From NCBI RefSeq assembly GCF_000426685.1, contig NZ_AUFV01000001.1, forward strand, positions 62,001-126,000: 64,000 nt of DNA, given 5' to 3'. Below are positions 34,968 to 44,778 of this stretch, piece by piece (the stretch's first letter is position 1; each line of letters opens with the position of its first letter). Under the pieces are notes generated by a model that made no database searches, was not told the origin of the DNA, and saw only the letters and a program-made list of their open reading frames with translations. Both the position numbers and the translations under genes were made by a program. The DNA is from Solimonas flava DSM 18980. Lineage in GTDB: Bacteria; Pseudomonadota; Gammaproteobacteria; Nevskiales; Nevskiaceae.

Positions 34968-36140
34968 ATGCTCGACTCCCTGTTTCCCTGGCTGCTGCTG
35001 CCGCTGGGCCTCGCCCTGGGCTGGGCACTCGGACAGCGGGCGCGGGCGGCCACGGCGGCGCCGGCGATCGCTCCCGAGCAGCTCGGCGGCTTGCTGACGC
35101 AGCTGGCCTCGGATGATCCGGACCAGGCGATCGCGGCGCTGACGCAGGTCGCCGAGCTCGACCATTCGACGGTCGAGCTGCACCTGACGCTCGGCAACCT
35201 GTTCCGCAAGCGCGGCGAGATCGACCGTGCGCTGCGCATCCACGAGGCTTTGCTGTCGCGTCCGGGCCTGACGCCCGACATGCAGGCGCAGGTGCGTCGC
35301 GAGCTGGCCTTCGACTACATGCGCGCCGGCGTCATGGATCACGCCGAAGCGCAGTTCGAGCGGCTGGTCGCCGACGGCCGTTACGTCACCGAGTCTCTGG
35401 ACCAGATCCGCACGATCTACGAGCAGGGCCGCGACTGGGAGCACGCGATCGCCGCGGCGCGCCGTCTCGAGGCCGCGCAAGGCGAGTCCAAGCGCGATCT
35501 GATCGCGCAGTACGAGTGCGAACTCGCCGACGAGGCGCGCCGCGCCAAGAACGTCGATGAGGCGATCCGTCAGGCGAAGCGCGCGCTCGACGAGGATCCG
35601 GGCTGCGTGCGCGCGCATCTGATGCTCGGGGCCTTGTACGAGGGCCGGCAGGACTTCGGCGCGGCCGCGCAGGCCTACCTGCGGGCCTTCCAGCTCGATG
35701 CGCATTTCCTGCCGGACGTCATCGAGCCGCTGTATCGCTGCTCGCAGAAGACCGGCCACTCGGAAGGCTTTCTGCAGTTTCTTGCCGACGCCAAGGAAAT
35801 CTCGACGAGCAGTCTGCCGTACGTCGCCGAAGCGCGCCTGCTTGCCGACGAAGGACTCGATCCGACCGACCGGCTCGCCGAGGGCCTGGAAGTGCGCCCG
35901 AGCCGCGCCGTGCTGGCGCAGTTTCTGGAAGTGCTCGAAAAGCAGCCCGCGGTGATCGCTGCCGGCCTCGACAAACCGGCCGCCAGCCTGCATCGCGCGC
36001 TGCGCCGCATGATGGAGAGCTCGCCGCGCTACCAGTGCAGCAATTGCGGATTCTCGCCGCGCCAGCAGTTCTGGCAATGCCCGAGCTGCAAGCGCTGGGG
36101 CACGATCACCCCGATCGACGAGGCGATGCGTCTCGGCTGA
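34968..36140 (+). CDS. lapB: LapB (YciM), LPS assembly regulator
   Basis: 390 residues. N-terminal membrane anchor (WLLLPLGLALGWALG), a long array of TPR repeats, and a C-terminal rubredoxin-type metal site YQCSNCGF...WQCPSCKRW (two CxxC pairs). LapB recruits LpxC to the FtsH protease and links LPS synthesis to transport. Its neighbour lapA supports the call. Confidence 0.96.
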   Translation: MLDSLFPWLLLPLGLALGWALGQRARAATAAPAIAPEQLGGLLTQLASDDPDQAIAALTQVAELDHSTVELHLTLGNLFRKRGEIDRALRIHEALLSRPGLTPDMQAQVRRELAFDYMRAGVMDHAEAQFERLVADGRYVTESLDQIRTIYEQGRDWEHAIAAARRLEAAQGESKRDLIAQYECELADEARRAKNVDEAIRQAKRALDEDPGCVRAHLMLGALYEGRQDFGAAAQAYLRAFQLDAHFLPDVIEPLYRCSQKTGHSEGFLQFLADAKEISTSSLPYVAEARLLADEGLDPTDRLAEGLEVRPSRAVLAQFLEVLEKQPAVIAAGLDKPAASLHRALRRMMESSPRYQCSNCGFSPRQQFWQCPSCKRWGTITPIDEAMRLG

Positions 36141-36274
36141 GCGGCCGCTGCCGGCGTTCCGCGCCATCCGCCGCCGTCCGGCAGGCGCCACGCGCCGGCG
36201 ACCGGAGCGCTGCTAGACTGCGGCCGCAAGAAACAAAAAAGAAGCACCAAAAGCCGTCGGCGGAGGAGAAGCGC

Positions 36275-37264
36275 TTGACGAAAACGGCATTCGTGACCGG
36301 GGCGACGGGCTTCGTCGGCCTGAACCTGCTCGCCGAGCTGCACGCGCGCGGCTGGGAGGTGATCGCGCTGCACCGGCAGGGCTCCGATGTCGGGCCGCTC
36401 GACCGCTATCCGCGCTTGCGCCGCGTGGTCGGCGATGTCACCGACCAGCGCACGCTGCGCGGGGCGATCCCGCACGGCGTCGACTGCGTGTTCCATGTGG
36501 CCGGCAACACCAGTCTGTGGAACCGCACGCACGTCGAGCAGATCAAGGTCAATGTGCGCGGGACTCGCAACGTGGTGCGGGCGGCGCTGGAGGCGCAGGT
36601 CAAGCGCTTCGTCCACACCTCGAGCATCGTCGCCTACGGTGTGCACAGCGGCACCATCACCGAGGACACGCCGACGCGTGGCAGCACCGCCTCGATCAAC
36701 TACGTGCGCAGCAAGGCACTCGCCGAGCGCGAAGTGCGCAAGGGCATCAGCGCCGGCCTGCCGGCGGTCATCCTCAATCCGTCGAACATCGTCGGTCCTT
36801 ACGACACGCAAACCTGGTCGCGGATGTTCCGGCTGGTGCAGCAGGGCCGCCTGCCGGCGATGCCGCCGGGCGGCGGCAGCTTTTGCCACGTGCGCGAGGT
36901 CGCGCGTGCCCACGTCGCGGCCGCCGAACGCGGCCGCATCGGCGCCAACTATCTGCTCGGCGGCGCGCAGGCGAGTTACGTCGGCATGGTCCGCGAGATC
37001 GCGCGGCTGATCGGCGTGCGTCGCCACCCGCTGACGCTGCATCCGCGGCTGCTGCATTGGTATGCGACGCTGGAAGAATGGGCGGCGCCGCTGTTCGGCC
37101 GCGAGCCGGACATCACGCGCGACGCGGTCGCGCTGCTGTCCGAAAACCTGTACTGCAACAGCCAGCGCGCCCAGCAGGAACTCGGCTATGAGCCGCAGAC
37201 GCTGGAGTCGATGCTCATGGATTGCCGCGACTGGCTGTACGAAGCGGGCCTGCTGGAGCGCTGA
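36275..37264 (+). CDS. NAD-dependent epimerase/dehydratase family protein (extended SDR)
   Basis: 329 residues with GATGFVG (residues 8-14), HVAGNTSLWNR, HTSSIVAYGVHSG and the catalytic YVRSK. Resembles dihydroflavonol-4-reductase-like and hopanoid-associated epimerases; the substrate is unknown. The start is TTG 36275: a strong GGAGGAG lies at 36262-36268 and the NAD motif follows within eight residues. Any ATG in this frame further upstream would run back into lapB. A TAGACT -10-like element is at 36214-36219. Convergent with bepA, 3 bp apart. Confidence 0.82.
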   Translation: MTKTAFVTGATGFVGLNLLAELHARGWEVIALHRQGSDVGPLDRYPRLRRVVGDVTDQRTLRGAIPHGVDCVFHVAGNTSLWNRTHVEQIKVNVRGTRNVVRAALEAQVKRFVHTSSIVAYGVHSGTITEDTPTRGSTASINYVRSKALAEREVRKGISAGLPAVILNPSNIVGPYDTQTWSRMFRLVQQGRLPAMPPGGGSFCHVREVARAHVAAAERGRIGANYLLGGAQASYVGMVREIARLIGVRRHPLTLHPRLLHWYATLEEWAAPLFGREPDITRDAVALLSENLYCNSQRAQQELGYEPQTLESMLMDCRDWLYEAGLLER

Positions 37265-37267
37265 TCC

Positions 37268-38740
37268 TCAGCGCACGCGGTAACTGTCCGGCAGCGCGTT
37301 GCGGACCTCGGTGCGCTTGGCGACGAGACGGGCGCGATCCTGCGGCGACAGATCCGGCAGGCGCAGGCCGGCGTCGAGCTGGGCCAGCGCGGCGCCGGAG
37401 TCGCCGCGCAGGAACAGGTAGGTGCCCATCTGGTAGGCCGACTCGGCGAGCTTGCCGCTTTCGCGGGCCGCCTGCGCCAGCAGCTTGTAGGTCGCCATCT
37501 GCGTGCCCTGCGCCTGATCGTGCGAGAGCAGGTACTGGCGCGCCGCGTCCGGCTGGCCGGCGTTCATCAGGGCTTCGGCGTAATCGAGCACGGCCGGCGC
37601 GTAGCGCGGATACATCTGCAGCACGCGCTCATAGGCGGCCAGCGCGGCGTCGCGACGGCCGTTCTGCGCCAGCAGCTCGGCGTTCAGCAGCTGGATGTTG
37701 GCCTGGCGCGGATAGCGCTCGAGCAGCGGCGCCAGCGTGTCCATCGCCGCCGGCACCTGGCTCTGCAGCAGTTGTGCGTAGGCCAGGCCGTAGCGGTTCT
37801 CGGCGCTGTCGCGGCCGGACTTCAGCTGACTGGCGAAGTAGTCGAGCGCCTCACTGGTGCGGTCCGACGACAGCACGCGCGCCCGCGCGCGCATCAGCGC
37901 GAACTCGATCGAATCCTGGTGCTGGACCTTCGGCAGCTCGGCGGCGCGTGCCGTGGCTTCGGCCATGCGGTTGGTGCTCAGCGGGTGCGTCAGCAGGATC
38001 TCGGGAATGCCGTTGCCATACAGGCGCGACTGCTGCTGCAGCTTGCCGAAGAAACTGGCCATGCCGTTCGGATCGTAGCCGGCGGCGGCCATGGTCTGGA
38101 TGCCGATGCGGTCGGCTTCCTGCTCGTGGGCGCGCGTGTAGCTGACCTGGCGCTGGTAGTTGATGCCCTGTCCGATCGCCAGCGCGCCCATCACCACGTC
38201 CGGGTTCGCAGAGCCGGCGATGATCGCGGCGATCACCGCCAGCCAGGTGGCGATCGTGCCGACCTCGGTGTCCTCGACGGTGCGCGCGATGTGGCGCTGC
38301 GTGATGTGCGCGAGTTCGTGGCCCATCACGCCGGCGAGCTCGCTTTCGTTGTCGGCGGCGAGCAGCGTGCCGGCGTTGATGCCCATGTAGCCGCCGGGCA
38401 GTGCGAAGGCGTTGATGCGCGGGTCCTGCACGATGAAGATCGTCAGCGGCGGCGGCTGCGTGCTGCTGGCGCCGGCGAGCTGGTAGCCGATCGCGTTGAT
38501 GTAGTCGATCAGCTCGGGGTCTTCGATCGTGTAGTTCTCGCGGTACAGCTCGGCGGTGACGCGGGCGCCGAGTGCCTTTTCCTGGGCAGGCGACAGGGTG
38601 TTGTCGGCCGGTTCGCCGAGCTGCGGCAGGTCGAGCGCCGAGGTCGAGACTGCCGCCGCCTGGCCGCTGACCAGGACCGTGGCGGCGACGAGGAGCGGCA
38701 GCATCCGGCGCGCGAAGGGAGATCGCAGCAGGGCGTTCAT
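37268..38740 (-). CDS. bepA: M48 periplasmic metalloprotease with TPR repeats (BepA-like)
   Basis: 490 residues. Signal peptide of about 30 residues; Zn motif HELAH at 141-145, the third ligand Glu in RAHEQEADRIG, then C-terminal TPR repeats. BepA assists or degrades outer-membrane proteins such as LptD and BamA in the periplasm. ALPGGYMGINAG is the family segment before the active site. ATG 38740 gives a clean signal peptide; the ribosome site is weak. Confidence 0.92.
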   Translation of the reverse strand: MNALLRSPFARRMLPLLVAATVLVSGQAAAVSTSALDLPQLGEPADNTLSPAQEKALGARVTAELYRENYTIEDPELIDYINAIGYQLAGASSTQPPPLTIFIVQDPRINAFALPGGYMGINAGTLLAADNESELAGVMGHELAHITQRHIARTVEDTEVGTIATWLAVIAAIIAGSANPDVVMGALAIGQGINYQRQVSYTRAHEQEADRIGIQTMAAAGYDPNGMASFFGKLQQQSRLYGNGIPEILLTHPLSTNRMAEATARAAELPKVQHQDSIEFALMRARARVLSSDRTSEALDYFASQLKSGRDSAENRYGLAYAQLLQSQVPAAMDTLAPLLERYPRQANIQLLNAELLAQNGRRDAALAAYERVLQMYPRYAPAVLDYAEALMNAGQPDAARQYLLSHDQAQGTQMATYKLLAQAARESGKLAESAYQMGTYLFLRGDSGAALAQLDAGLRLPDLSPQDRARLVAKRTEVRNALPDSYRVR

Positions 38741-38837
38741 GCGGGAGGGGAGGCTGCCTGTCGGTTGATTCGTACGCCGCTTTAGAGCGCCGGCGGGGGC
38801 GGAAGTTCGCGCAGTGTCGAACGGCGGCGCTCGCGCT

Positions 38838-39740
38838 TCAAGCGGCGCGCGGCCGCCAGCGGCCGAGCGTGTCGCCGAGGCGCACCGGCTGTCCGGGGGC
38901 AAGTCCGGCCTTCCACTCGATGCCGCCGGGCGGCGCCAGCAGGATGACGGTCGAACCCATGTTGAAGCGGCCCATTTCCGCACCGCGCGCCAGCGTCACC
39001 GGATTCATCGGCGTGTACTGCTCACTGTCGCGGCGGCGCAGATGCGGCGGCGTGACGCGGCCGGCCCAGACGGTCTGCAGCGAGCCGACGAACAGCGCGC
39101 CGACCATCGACAGGGCGACCGGCCCGGCCGGCGTGTCGAAGCGGGCGTTGAGGCGTTCATTGCGGGTGAACAGGTTCGGCAGCGCGCGCGCGGTCGCGGC
39201 GTTGACGCTGAACAGGCGGCCCGGCACGTAGGTCCAGTGCGCGAGGCGACCGTCGATCGGCATGTGGATGCGGTGATAGTTGTACGGCGCCAGATAGATC
39301 GTGCAGAACTCGCCGCCGACGAAGGCCCTGGCGTCGGCGTCGCCCGGCAGCAGGTCGTAGAGGCTGTAGGTATGGCCCTTGGCCTGGATCAGGCGGTCTT
39401 CGCCGATCGTGCCGAACTGGCTGATGGTGCCGTCGACCGGGCTGACGAACGCCTGCGGATCGGCCGGCATCGGCCGCGCGCCGGGCTTGAGCGCCCGCGT
39501 GAAGAAGTGGTTGAAGCTCTCGTAGTTCTCGATGCGCTCGAACTCGGCTTCCGACAGATCGATCGTGTAGCCGCGCAGGAACAGGCGGATCAGCGCGTTC
39601 TTGAAGCCGGGGCTGCGGATCTGCGTCAGCCGGAACACCAGCTGCGACAGCCAGCGCGTCGGCAGGCACAGCTGCAGCAGCACGAAGGCGCGGTCGGTGA
39701 AACGGGCATCGGAGGGCGCGTCGGGGCTCGCCTGGGTCAT
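38838..39740 (-). CDS. psd: Phosphatidylserine decarboxylase proenzyme
   Basis: A 300-residue inner-membrane enzyme making phosphatidylethanolamine. The self-cleavage site GST in FNMGSTVILL yields the pyruvoyl subunit; FVSPVDGTI and YNYHRIHMP are the other conserved blocks. The sequence is complete. It lies 33 bp downstream of the Sco gene on the same strand. Confidence 0.97.
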   Translation of the reverse strand: MTQASPDAPSDARFTDRAFVLLQLCLPTRWLSQLVFRLTQIRSPGFKNALIRLFLRGYTIDLSEAEFERIENYESFNHFFTRALKPGARPMPADPQAFVSPVDGTISQFGTIGEDRLIQAKGHTYSLYDLLPGDADARAFVGGEFCTIYLAPYNYHRIHMPIDGRLAHWTYVPGRLFSVNAATARALPNLFTRNERLNARFDTPAGPVALSMVGALFVGSLQTVWAGRVTPPHLRRRDSEQYTPMNPVTLARGAEMGRFNMGSTVILLAPPGGIEWKAGLAPGQPVRLGDTLGRWRPRAA

Positions 39741-39773
39741 GGGGCGTCGGAGCAGAGGAAGAAGGAGGGCGAA

Positions 39774-40400
39774 TCAGCGCGCCGTCACGGCGCGCAGGTC
39801 GGCGGCGAGCCGGGCGGCGTCGAACGGCGGCGTCATGTAGCCGGCGATGCGCGCTTGCGGGTCGATCAGGATCAGCGCCGCCGAGTGGTCCATCGTGTAA
39901 GCCTCCGGCGTCGCGCCCGGCACCTTGGCGTAGGCGACGCCGAGCATTTGCGCGAGGCGCTGCAGTTCCGGTTCCGGTGTCACCGCGGCGGTGAAGCCCG
40001 GATCGAAATACTGTACGTACTGCTTGAGGCGTTCCGGCGTATCGCGTTCCGGGTCGACCGACAGGAACACCACGCGCAGCGACGCGGCGTCGGGGCCCAG
40101 CTGCGCGACCACGTTCTTGAGCATCGCCAGCGTGGTCGGGCAGACGTCGGGGCAGGACGTGAAGCCGGGAAAGATCAGCGTCCAGTGGCCGGTCAGGCTG
40201 TCGCGCGTGAACGGCCGGCCGTCCTGGTCGGTGGCGCTGAACTCGGCCAGCGCGCGCGGCTGCTGCAGCAGCGTGCCCGACTGCAGGGCGACCGTCGCCG
40301 GCTTCTGCAGCCAGATCGCGGCGAGCAGGCCGACGGCCAGCGCGCCGGCGCCGAGAATGACGAACAGCAGACTGCGGGGCGTGGCGTGGTTCGAGGGCAT
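39774..40400 (-). CDS. SCO1/SenC family copper chaperone
   Basis: About 208 residues: an N-terminal membrane anchor (LLFVILGAGALAVGLLAAIWL), then a thioredoxin fold with the copper ligands Cys83/Cys87 (CPDVC) and His172 (MDHSA). Sco proteins deliver copper to the CuA site of cytochrome oxidase or reduce its cysteines. ATG 40400 used; an in-frame ATG at 40430 is possible. No oxidase genes are in the window. Confidence 0.92.
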   Translation of the reverse strand: MPSNHATPRSLLFVILGAGALAVGLLAAIWLQKPATVALQSGTLLQQPRALAEFSATDQDGRPFTRDSLTGHWTLIFPGFTSCPDVCPTTLAMLKNVVAQLGPDAASLRVVFLSVDPERDTPERLKQYVQYFDPGFTAAVTPEPELQRLAQMLGVAYAKVPGATPEAYTMDHSAALILIDPQARIAGYMTPPFDAARLAADLRAVTAR

Positions 40401-40465
40401 GGCGGCGGAGGCGGCGCGGGGGAGCGCCATTATTCCACAGGCGCCGCAGCCCGCCGTGCGCCGGT

Positions 40466-40495
40466 TTGTCGGTACGGACCGCCGCACCGCATAAT
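40466..40495 (+). promoter_or_regulatory. Probable prmB promoter
   Basis: TTGTCG (40466-40471), 18 bp, CATAAT (40490-40495), in the divergent region between the Sco gene and prmB. Confidence 0.5.
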
Positions 40496-40539
40496 TCGCG
40501 CCCTCGTTCGCCACGACGCCCGACGTCCCTGCTGCGGCC

Positions 40540-41457
40540 ATGCCACGCTCTTCCCGATCCGTCCACGCCGACGATACGGCCAGCCTCGTCACCGTCCGCG
40601 ACCTCGTGCGCTGGGGCGCCAGTCGCTTCATCGAAGCCGGCCTGAGCTTCGGCCACGGCACCGACAATGCGCTCGACGAGGCGTTCCATCTCGTCCTGCA
40701 TGCGCTGCCGCTGCCGGCCGATGTGCCGGCGCTCTATCTCGAAAGCAACGTCACGCCGCGCGAGCGCGCCGCCGTGCTCAAGCTGCTGCGCACGCGCATC
40801 ACCACGCGCAAGCCGGCCGCCTACCTGCTTGGCCACATCGAGTTCTGCGGCCTGGACTTCGAGGTCGACGAGAACGTGCTGATTCCGCGTTCGCCGATCG
40901 GCGAGCTGATCGAGCGCCACTTCGCGCCGTGGCTGACGCAGGCGCCGGTGCGCGTGCTCGACCTGTGCACCGGCAGCGGCTGCATCGGCATCGCCTGTGC
41001 CGCGGCGTTTCCGGACGCGCAGGTCGATCTCGCCGACATCAGCGCCAAGGCGCTCGCCGTGGCGCGCCGCAACGTCGCCCGCCATGCGATGGGCAACCAG
41101 GTGCGCGTCATCAAGTCGGACGTCTTCGACGGGCTCGTCAACGAGGTCTACGACCTCATCGTCACCAATCCGCCGTACGTGCCGAATGCCGAGTGGAAGG
41201 CGCTCGCCACCGAGTACCGGCACGAGCCGAAAATGGCGCTGGCCGCCGGTGCCGACGGCATGGATATCGTCGCCCGCATCCTCGACGGCGCCGCACGCCA
41301 TCTGACCAACGAAGGCTGGCTGGTCTGCGAGGTCGGCGGCAGCGTCGCCGAGTTCGAGGCGCGCTGGCCGAAGCTGCCGGTCACCTGGGTGGAGTTCGAG
41401 CGCGGTGGCGACGGCGTCTTCATCATCTCGCGCGCCGATCTGGTCGCGAACCTGTGA
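40540..41457 (+). CDS. prmB: Ribosomal protein uL3 N5-glutamine methyltransferase
   Basis: A 305-residue SAM enzyme methylating a glutamine of ribosomal protein L3. SAM motif DLCTGSGCIGIA, catalytic NPPYVP, and the N-terminal helical domain with SFGHGTDNALDEA distinguish PrmB from the release-factor enzyme PrmC. It precedes aroC, the same neighbour as in Pseudomonas. Confidence 0.95.
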   Translation: MPRSSRSVHADDTASLVTVRDLVRWGASRFIEAGLSFGHGTDNALDEAFHLVLHALPLPADVPALYLESNVTPRERAAVLKLLRTRITTRKPAAYLLGHIEFCGLDFEVDENVLIPRSPIGELIERHFAPWLTQAPVRVLDLCTGSGCIGIACAAAFPDAQVDLADISAKALAVARRNVARHAMGNQVRVIKSDVFDGLVNEVYDLIVTNPPYVPNAEWKALATEYRHEPKMALAAGADGMDIVARILDGAARHLTNEGWLVCEVGGSVAEFEARWPKLPVTWVEFERGGDGVFIISRADLVANL

Positions 41458-41526
41458 GGCGCACGGGCCGGGCTTCATCGGGCAATGCCGTCCGGTCGCG
41501 GACGGTCGCTAGGAACTGAGCTTACG

Positions 41527-42630
41527 ATGTCGGGAAACACGTTCGGGAAACTCTTCTGCGTCACCAGCTTCGGCGAGTCGCACGGCGCCGGTATCGGCTG
41601 CGTGGTCGATGGCTGTCCGCCGGGGCTGGCGCTGTCCGAGGCCGATATCCAGCCGGAGCTGGACCGGCGCCGGCCGGGCACGTCGAAGTACGTCACGCAG
41701 CGCAAGGAAGCCGATCAGGTCGAGATCCTCTCGGGCGTGTTCGAGGGCCGGACCACCGGCACGCCGATCGCGCTGCTGATCCGCAACACCGACCAGCGCT
41801 CGTACGACTACGAGAAGATCAAGCAGGTGTTCCGGCCGAACCATGCCGACTACGCCTACGTGCAGAAGTACGGCATTCGCGACCATCGCGGCGGCGGCCG
41901 TTCGAGCGCGCGTGAAACCGCCGTGCGCGTCGCCGCCGGCGCGATCGCGCGCAAATGGCTGCGCGAGAAGTACGACATCCGGATCCGCGGCTGTGTCGAG
42001 CAGGTCGGCGACATTCATTGCGCGCAGCTTGACTGGGATGCGGTGACGCAGAACCCGTTCTTCTGCGCCGACCCGGCCCGCGTGCCGGAACTCGAAGCGC
42101 TGATCGACCGCCTGCGCAGCGAAGGCGACTCGATCGGCGCCAAGCTCTACGTCGAGGCGACGAACGTACCGCCGGGCTTCGGCGAGCCGGTGTTCGACCG
42201 CCTCGACGCCGAGATCGCCTACGCGCTGATGTCGATCAACGCGGTCAAGGGCGTCGAGATCGGCGACGGCATGGCGGTCGCGCGGATGCGCGGCACCGAG
42301 CATCGCGACGAGCTGACGCCGGACGGCTTTCTCGGCAATCACTCTGGCGGCATCACCGGCGGCATCTCGACCGGCCAGACCGTCTACGCGCGCTACGCGA
42401 TCAAGCCGACGTCGAGCATCACGACGCCGGGTCTGAGCATCGACGAAGCCGGGCAGGCGACCGAGATGCGCACGACCGGCCGCCACGATCCCTGCGTCGG
42501 CCTGCGTGCGACGCCGGTCGCCGAGGCGATGCTGGCGCTGGTGCTGATCGACCACGCGCTGCGCCAGCGCGCGCAGAACGCCGACGTGGTGCCGCCGACG
42601 CCGCGCATTCCCGGCGCGCGCCACGGATGA
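41527..42630 (+). CDS. aroC: Chorismate synthase
   Basis: A 367-residue FMN-dependent enzyme forming chorismate, last step of the shikimate pathway. Start [33 protein letters not shown]-like segment ([14 protein letters not shown]) and [17 protein letters not shown] are present. ATG 41527 chosen over an upstream ATG (41485) because it begins at the conserved N-terminus. Its product feeds pheA/tyrA elsewhere in the window. Confidence 0.97.
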   Translation: MSGNTFGKLFCVTSFGESHGAGIGCVVDGCPPGLALSEADIQPELDRRRPGTSKYVTQRKEADQVEILSGVFEGRTTGTPIALLIRNTDQRSYDYEKIKQVFRPNHADYAYVQKYGIRDHRGGGRSSARETAVRVAAGAIARKWLREKYDIRIRGCVEQVGDIHCAQLDWDAVTQNPFFCADPARVPELEALIDRLRSEGDSIGAKLYVEATNVPPGFGEPVFDRLDAEIAYALMSINAVKGVEIGDGMAVARMRGTEHRDELTPDGFLGNHSGGITGGISTGQTVYARYAIKPTSSITTPGLSIDEAGQATEMRTTGRHDPCVGLRATPVAEAMLALVLIDHALRQRAQNADVVPPTPRIPGARHG

Positions 42631-42699
42631 GCGCCGGCCGTTGCCGGCGCCGCGACCGCGGCGCGCGAACCTGCCGCGCCGAGCGCATGGCCTGAGCCG

Positions 42700-43869
42700 A
42701 TGACGCGGCCCCGCGCAGGCGTCGACCGCCTGGCGTGGCGGCTGTCGAGCTTCTACTTCTTCTACTACGCGACGGTCGGCGCCTTCATGCCGTACTGGTC
42801 GCCGTACCTGGCGGCGCGCGGTTTCTCGGCGGCGCAGATGGGCGTCGCCTACGCGCTGATGGGCGGCATGCGTACCTTCGTGCCGCTGGCCTGGGGCTGG
42901 TACGCCGACCATCGCGGCAAGCGCATCGGCCTGATCCGCGCCGCCAGCCTCGCCGCGCTGCTGTCGTTCCTGACCATTCCGTTCGTGCCGGGCGTGTTCT
43001 GGGTCGGCGCCGTGATGGTCGCCTACACGCTGTTCTGGCACGCGCTGCTGCCGCAGTTCGAGGTCGTCGCGCTCAGCCATACCGCGGCGCGCGGCGGCGA
43101 CTACGCGCGCGTGCGGCTGTGGGGCTCGGTCGGCTTCATCGTCACCGTGCTCGGTCTCGGCCTGCTGCTCGATTACGTCGGCATGCTCTGGCTGCCGTGG
43201 CTGGTCGGGCTGTTCTGGCTTGGCATGGCGCTGTCGAGCTGGCTGGTGCCGGAGCCGCCGCCGCTGCGTCCCGCCGCCGCCGGCGCGCCGGCCTCGCTGC
43301 TGGCGGCGCTGCGCCAGCCCGGCGTGCTCGCGCTGCTGGTGGTCTGCTTCTGCTCGCAGCTGAGCTTCGCGCCGTACTACAACTTCTTCACGCTGTTCCT
43401 CGACCGCCACGGCTACGCGCGCAGCGTCGCCGGCCTGCTGTGGGCGCTGGCGGTGATCGCCGAGATCGTGATGTTCGTCTACGCCGGCCGCCTGATCGCG
43501 CGGGTCGGTGCGCGGCGGATGATGGTGCTGGCGCTGGCGGCGACGGCGCTGCGCTGGTCGCTGACGGCGCTGTGCGTCGACGCCTGGCCGCTGCTGATCG
43601 TGCTGCAGATCGGCCACGCCCTGAGTTTTGCCAGCTATCACGCGGTGGCAATGCACTACGTGCAGCGCCTGTTCCCGGGCGCGCTGCAGGGGCGCGGGCA
43701 GGCGATCTACAACGCCGCCGCCTATGGCATCGGCGGTTCGGTCGGCAGTCTGTCGGCCGGCTATCTGTGGCAGGCGCAGTCGCCGGAAACGGTGTACCTC
43801 GCGGCCGGCCTGGTCGCCGCGATCGGCTGGTGGGTCGCCTACCGGCGGCTGCCGGCGGCGGACGCGTAG
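42700..43869 (+). CDS. MFS transporter, HcaT/PPP-like family
   Basis: A 389-residue inner-membrane protein with about 12 helices. It starts with SFYFFYYATVGAFMPYWSPYL, which matches the 3-phenylpropionate transporter-like MFS branch. The loop DHRGKR after helix 2 is the MFS A-motif. The substrate is unknown. A transporter of this type next to aroC also occurs in Pseudomonas, so this is conserved context, not evidence for chorismate transport. Confidence 0.85.
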   Translation: MTRPRAGVDRLAWRLSSFYFFYYATVGAFMPYWSPYLAARGFSAAQMGVAYALMGGMRTFVPLAWGWYADHRGKRIGLIRAASLAALLSFLTIPFVPGVFWVGAVMVAYTLFWHALLPQFEVVALSHTAARGGDYARVRLWGSVGFIVTVLGLGLLLDYVGMLWLPWLVGLFWLGMALSSWLVPEPPPLRPAAAGAPASLLAALRQPGVLALLVVCFCSQLSFAPYYNFFTLFLDRHGYARSVAGLLWALAVIAEIVMFVYAGRLIARVGARRMMVLALAATALRWSLTALCVDAWPLLIVLQIGHALSFASYHAVAMHYVQRLFPGALQGRGQAIYNAAAYGIGGSVGSLSAGYLWQAQSPETVYLAAGLVAAIGWWVAYRRLPAADA

Positions 43870-43887
43870 CCGCGGCGCCGGCCGGAT

Positions 43888-44778
43888 TTACAGGTCGACG
43901 ACTTCGACCGCCGGCAGGCTGATGTCGCCCTGTTCGGCCCAGTGGCGGTGATTGAAGACCTGGCCTTCGTTGCGCACCTTCATCACCGCGCCGAGCTCGA
44001 CGTCGGCGTAGACCCAGGCCGCCGCGTTCCATTGGCCTTCGACGATCACGCCGGAATCCGGAAAGCCGCGATCCGGCGGACCGAACACGCCGGCGCGGCC
44101 GACGTTGACGTCGATCGCCGCCGACCACGGCGCCTCGCCGACCAGCGGCGCCTGCGCGACGTAGCACTGGTTCTCCAGCGCGCGCGCCTGACTGCCGACG
44201 CGCACGCGCCAGTAGCCGGCCGCGGTGTCGGTGCAGCTCGGCACCAGGATCAGCTCGGCGCCGGCTTCGCACTGGGCGCGCGCCAGCAGCGGGAATTCGC
44301 TGTCGTAGCAGATGTCGACGGCCAGCACGCCGAGCGCCGTGCGGAAGACCTTGAGGCCGCTGTCCGGCGCCGCCGAGATGTCCCAGACCTCGCGCTCGAA
44401 GCGCGTCATGATCTGCTTGTCCTGGAAGGCGGCGCGGCCGTCCGGCGCGCACAGCCACGCACGGTTGACGACGCAGTCCAGCGACAGCTGCCACGGAAAG
44501 CTGCCGGCGAGCAGATAGACGCCGTGCTGCTGCGCCAGCCGCCGGTGCAGATCGAGATAGTCGTCGCGCAGCGCCTGCATGGCCGCGACCTGGCGCGTCA
44601 GATCGGCGCGCGTGGCGGCGTCGAACAGCGCGGCCAGGCTCATCGACGCGTACTCGGGGAACAGCAGCAGCTGCGCGCCGGCCTGTGCGGCTTCGGCGAC
44701 CCAGCGGCCGAGCTGCGTTTCGACCTCGTCCCAGCGGCTCGGCTCGGACACCGGATACTGTGCGACGGCGAGTTTCAT
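43888..44778 (-). CDS. Carbon-nitrogen hydrolase (nitrilase superfamily)
   Basis: 296 residues with the catalytic triad Glu42 (LLFPEYA), Lys121 (QDKQIMTRFE) and Cys157 (VDICYDSEFP). It hydrolyses an amide or nitrile bond in an unknown small substrate. It is the last gene of a three-gene coupled operon; its ATG overlaps the GNAT stop by 4 nt (ATGA). The nitrilase-GNAT pairing suggests making and breaking of N-acyl bonds, but that is inference. Confidence 0.88.
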   Translation of the reverse strand: MKLAVAQYPVSEPSRWDEVETQLGRWVAEAAQAGAQLLLFPEYASMSLAALFDAATRADLTRQVAAMQALRDDYLDLHRRLAQQHGVYLLAGSFPWQLSLDCVVNRAWLCAPDGRAAFQDKQIMTRFEREVWDISAAPDSGLKVFRTALGVLAVDICYDSEFPLLARAQCEAGAELILVPSCTDTAAGYWRVRVGSQARALENQCYVAQAPLVGEAPWSAAIDVNVGRAGVFGPPDRGFPDSGVIVEGQWNAAAWVYADVELGAVMKVRNEGQVFNHRHWAEQGDISLPAVEVVDL

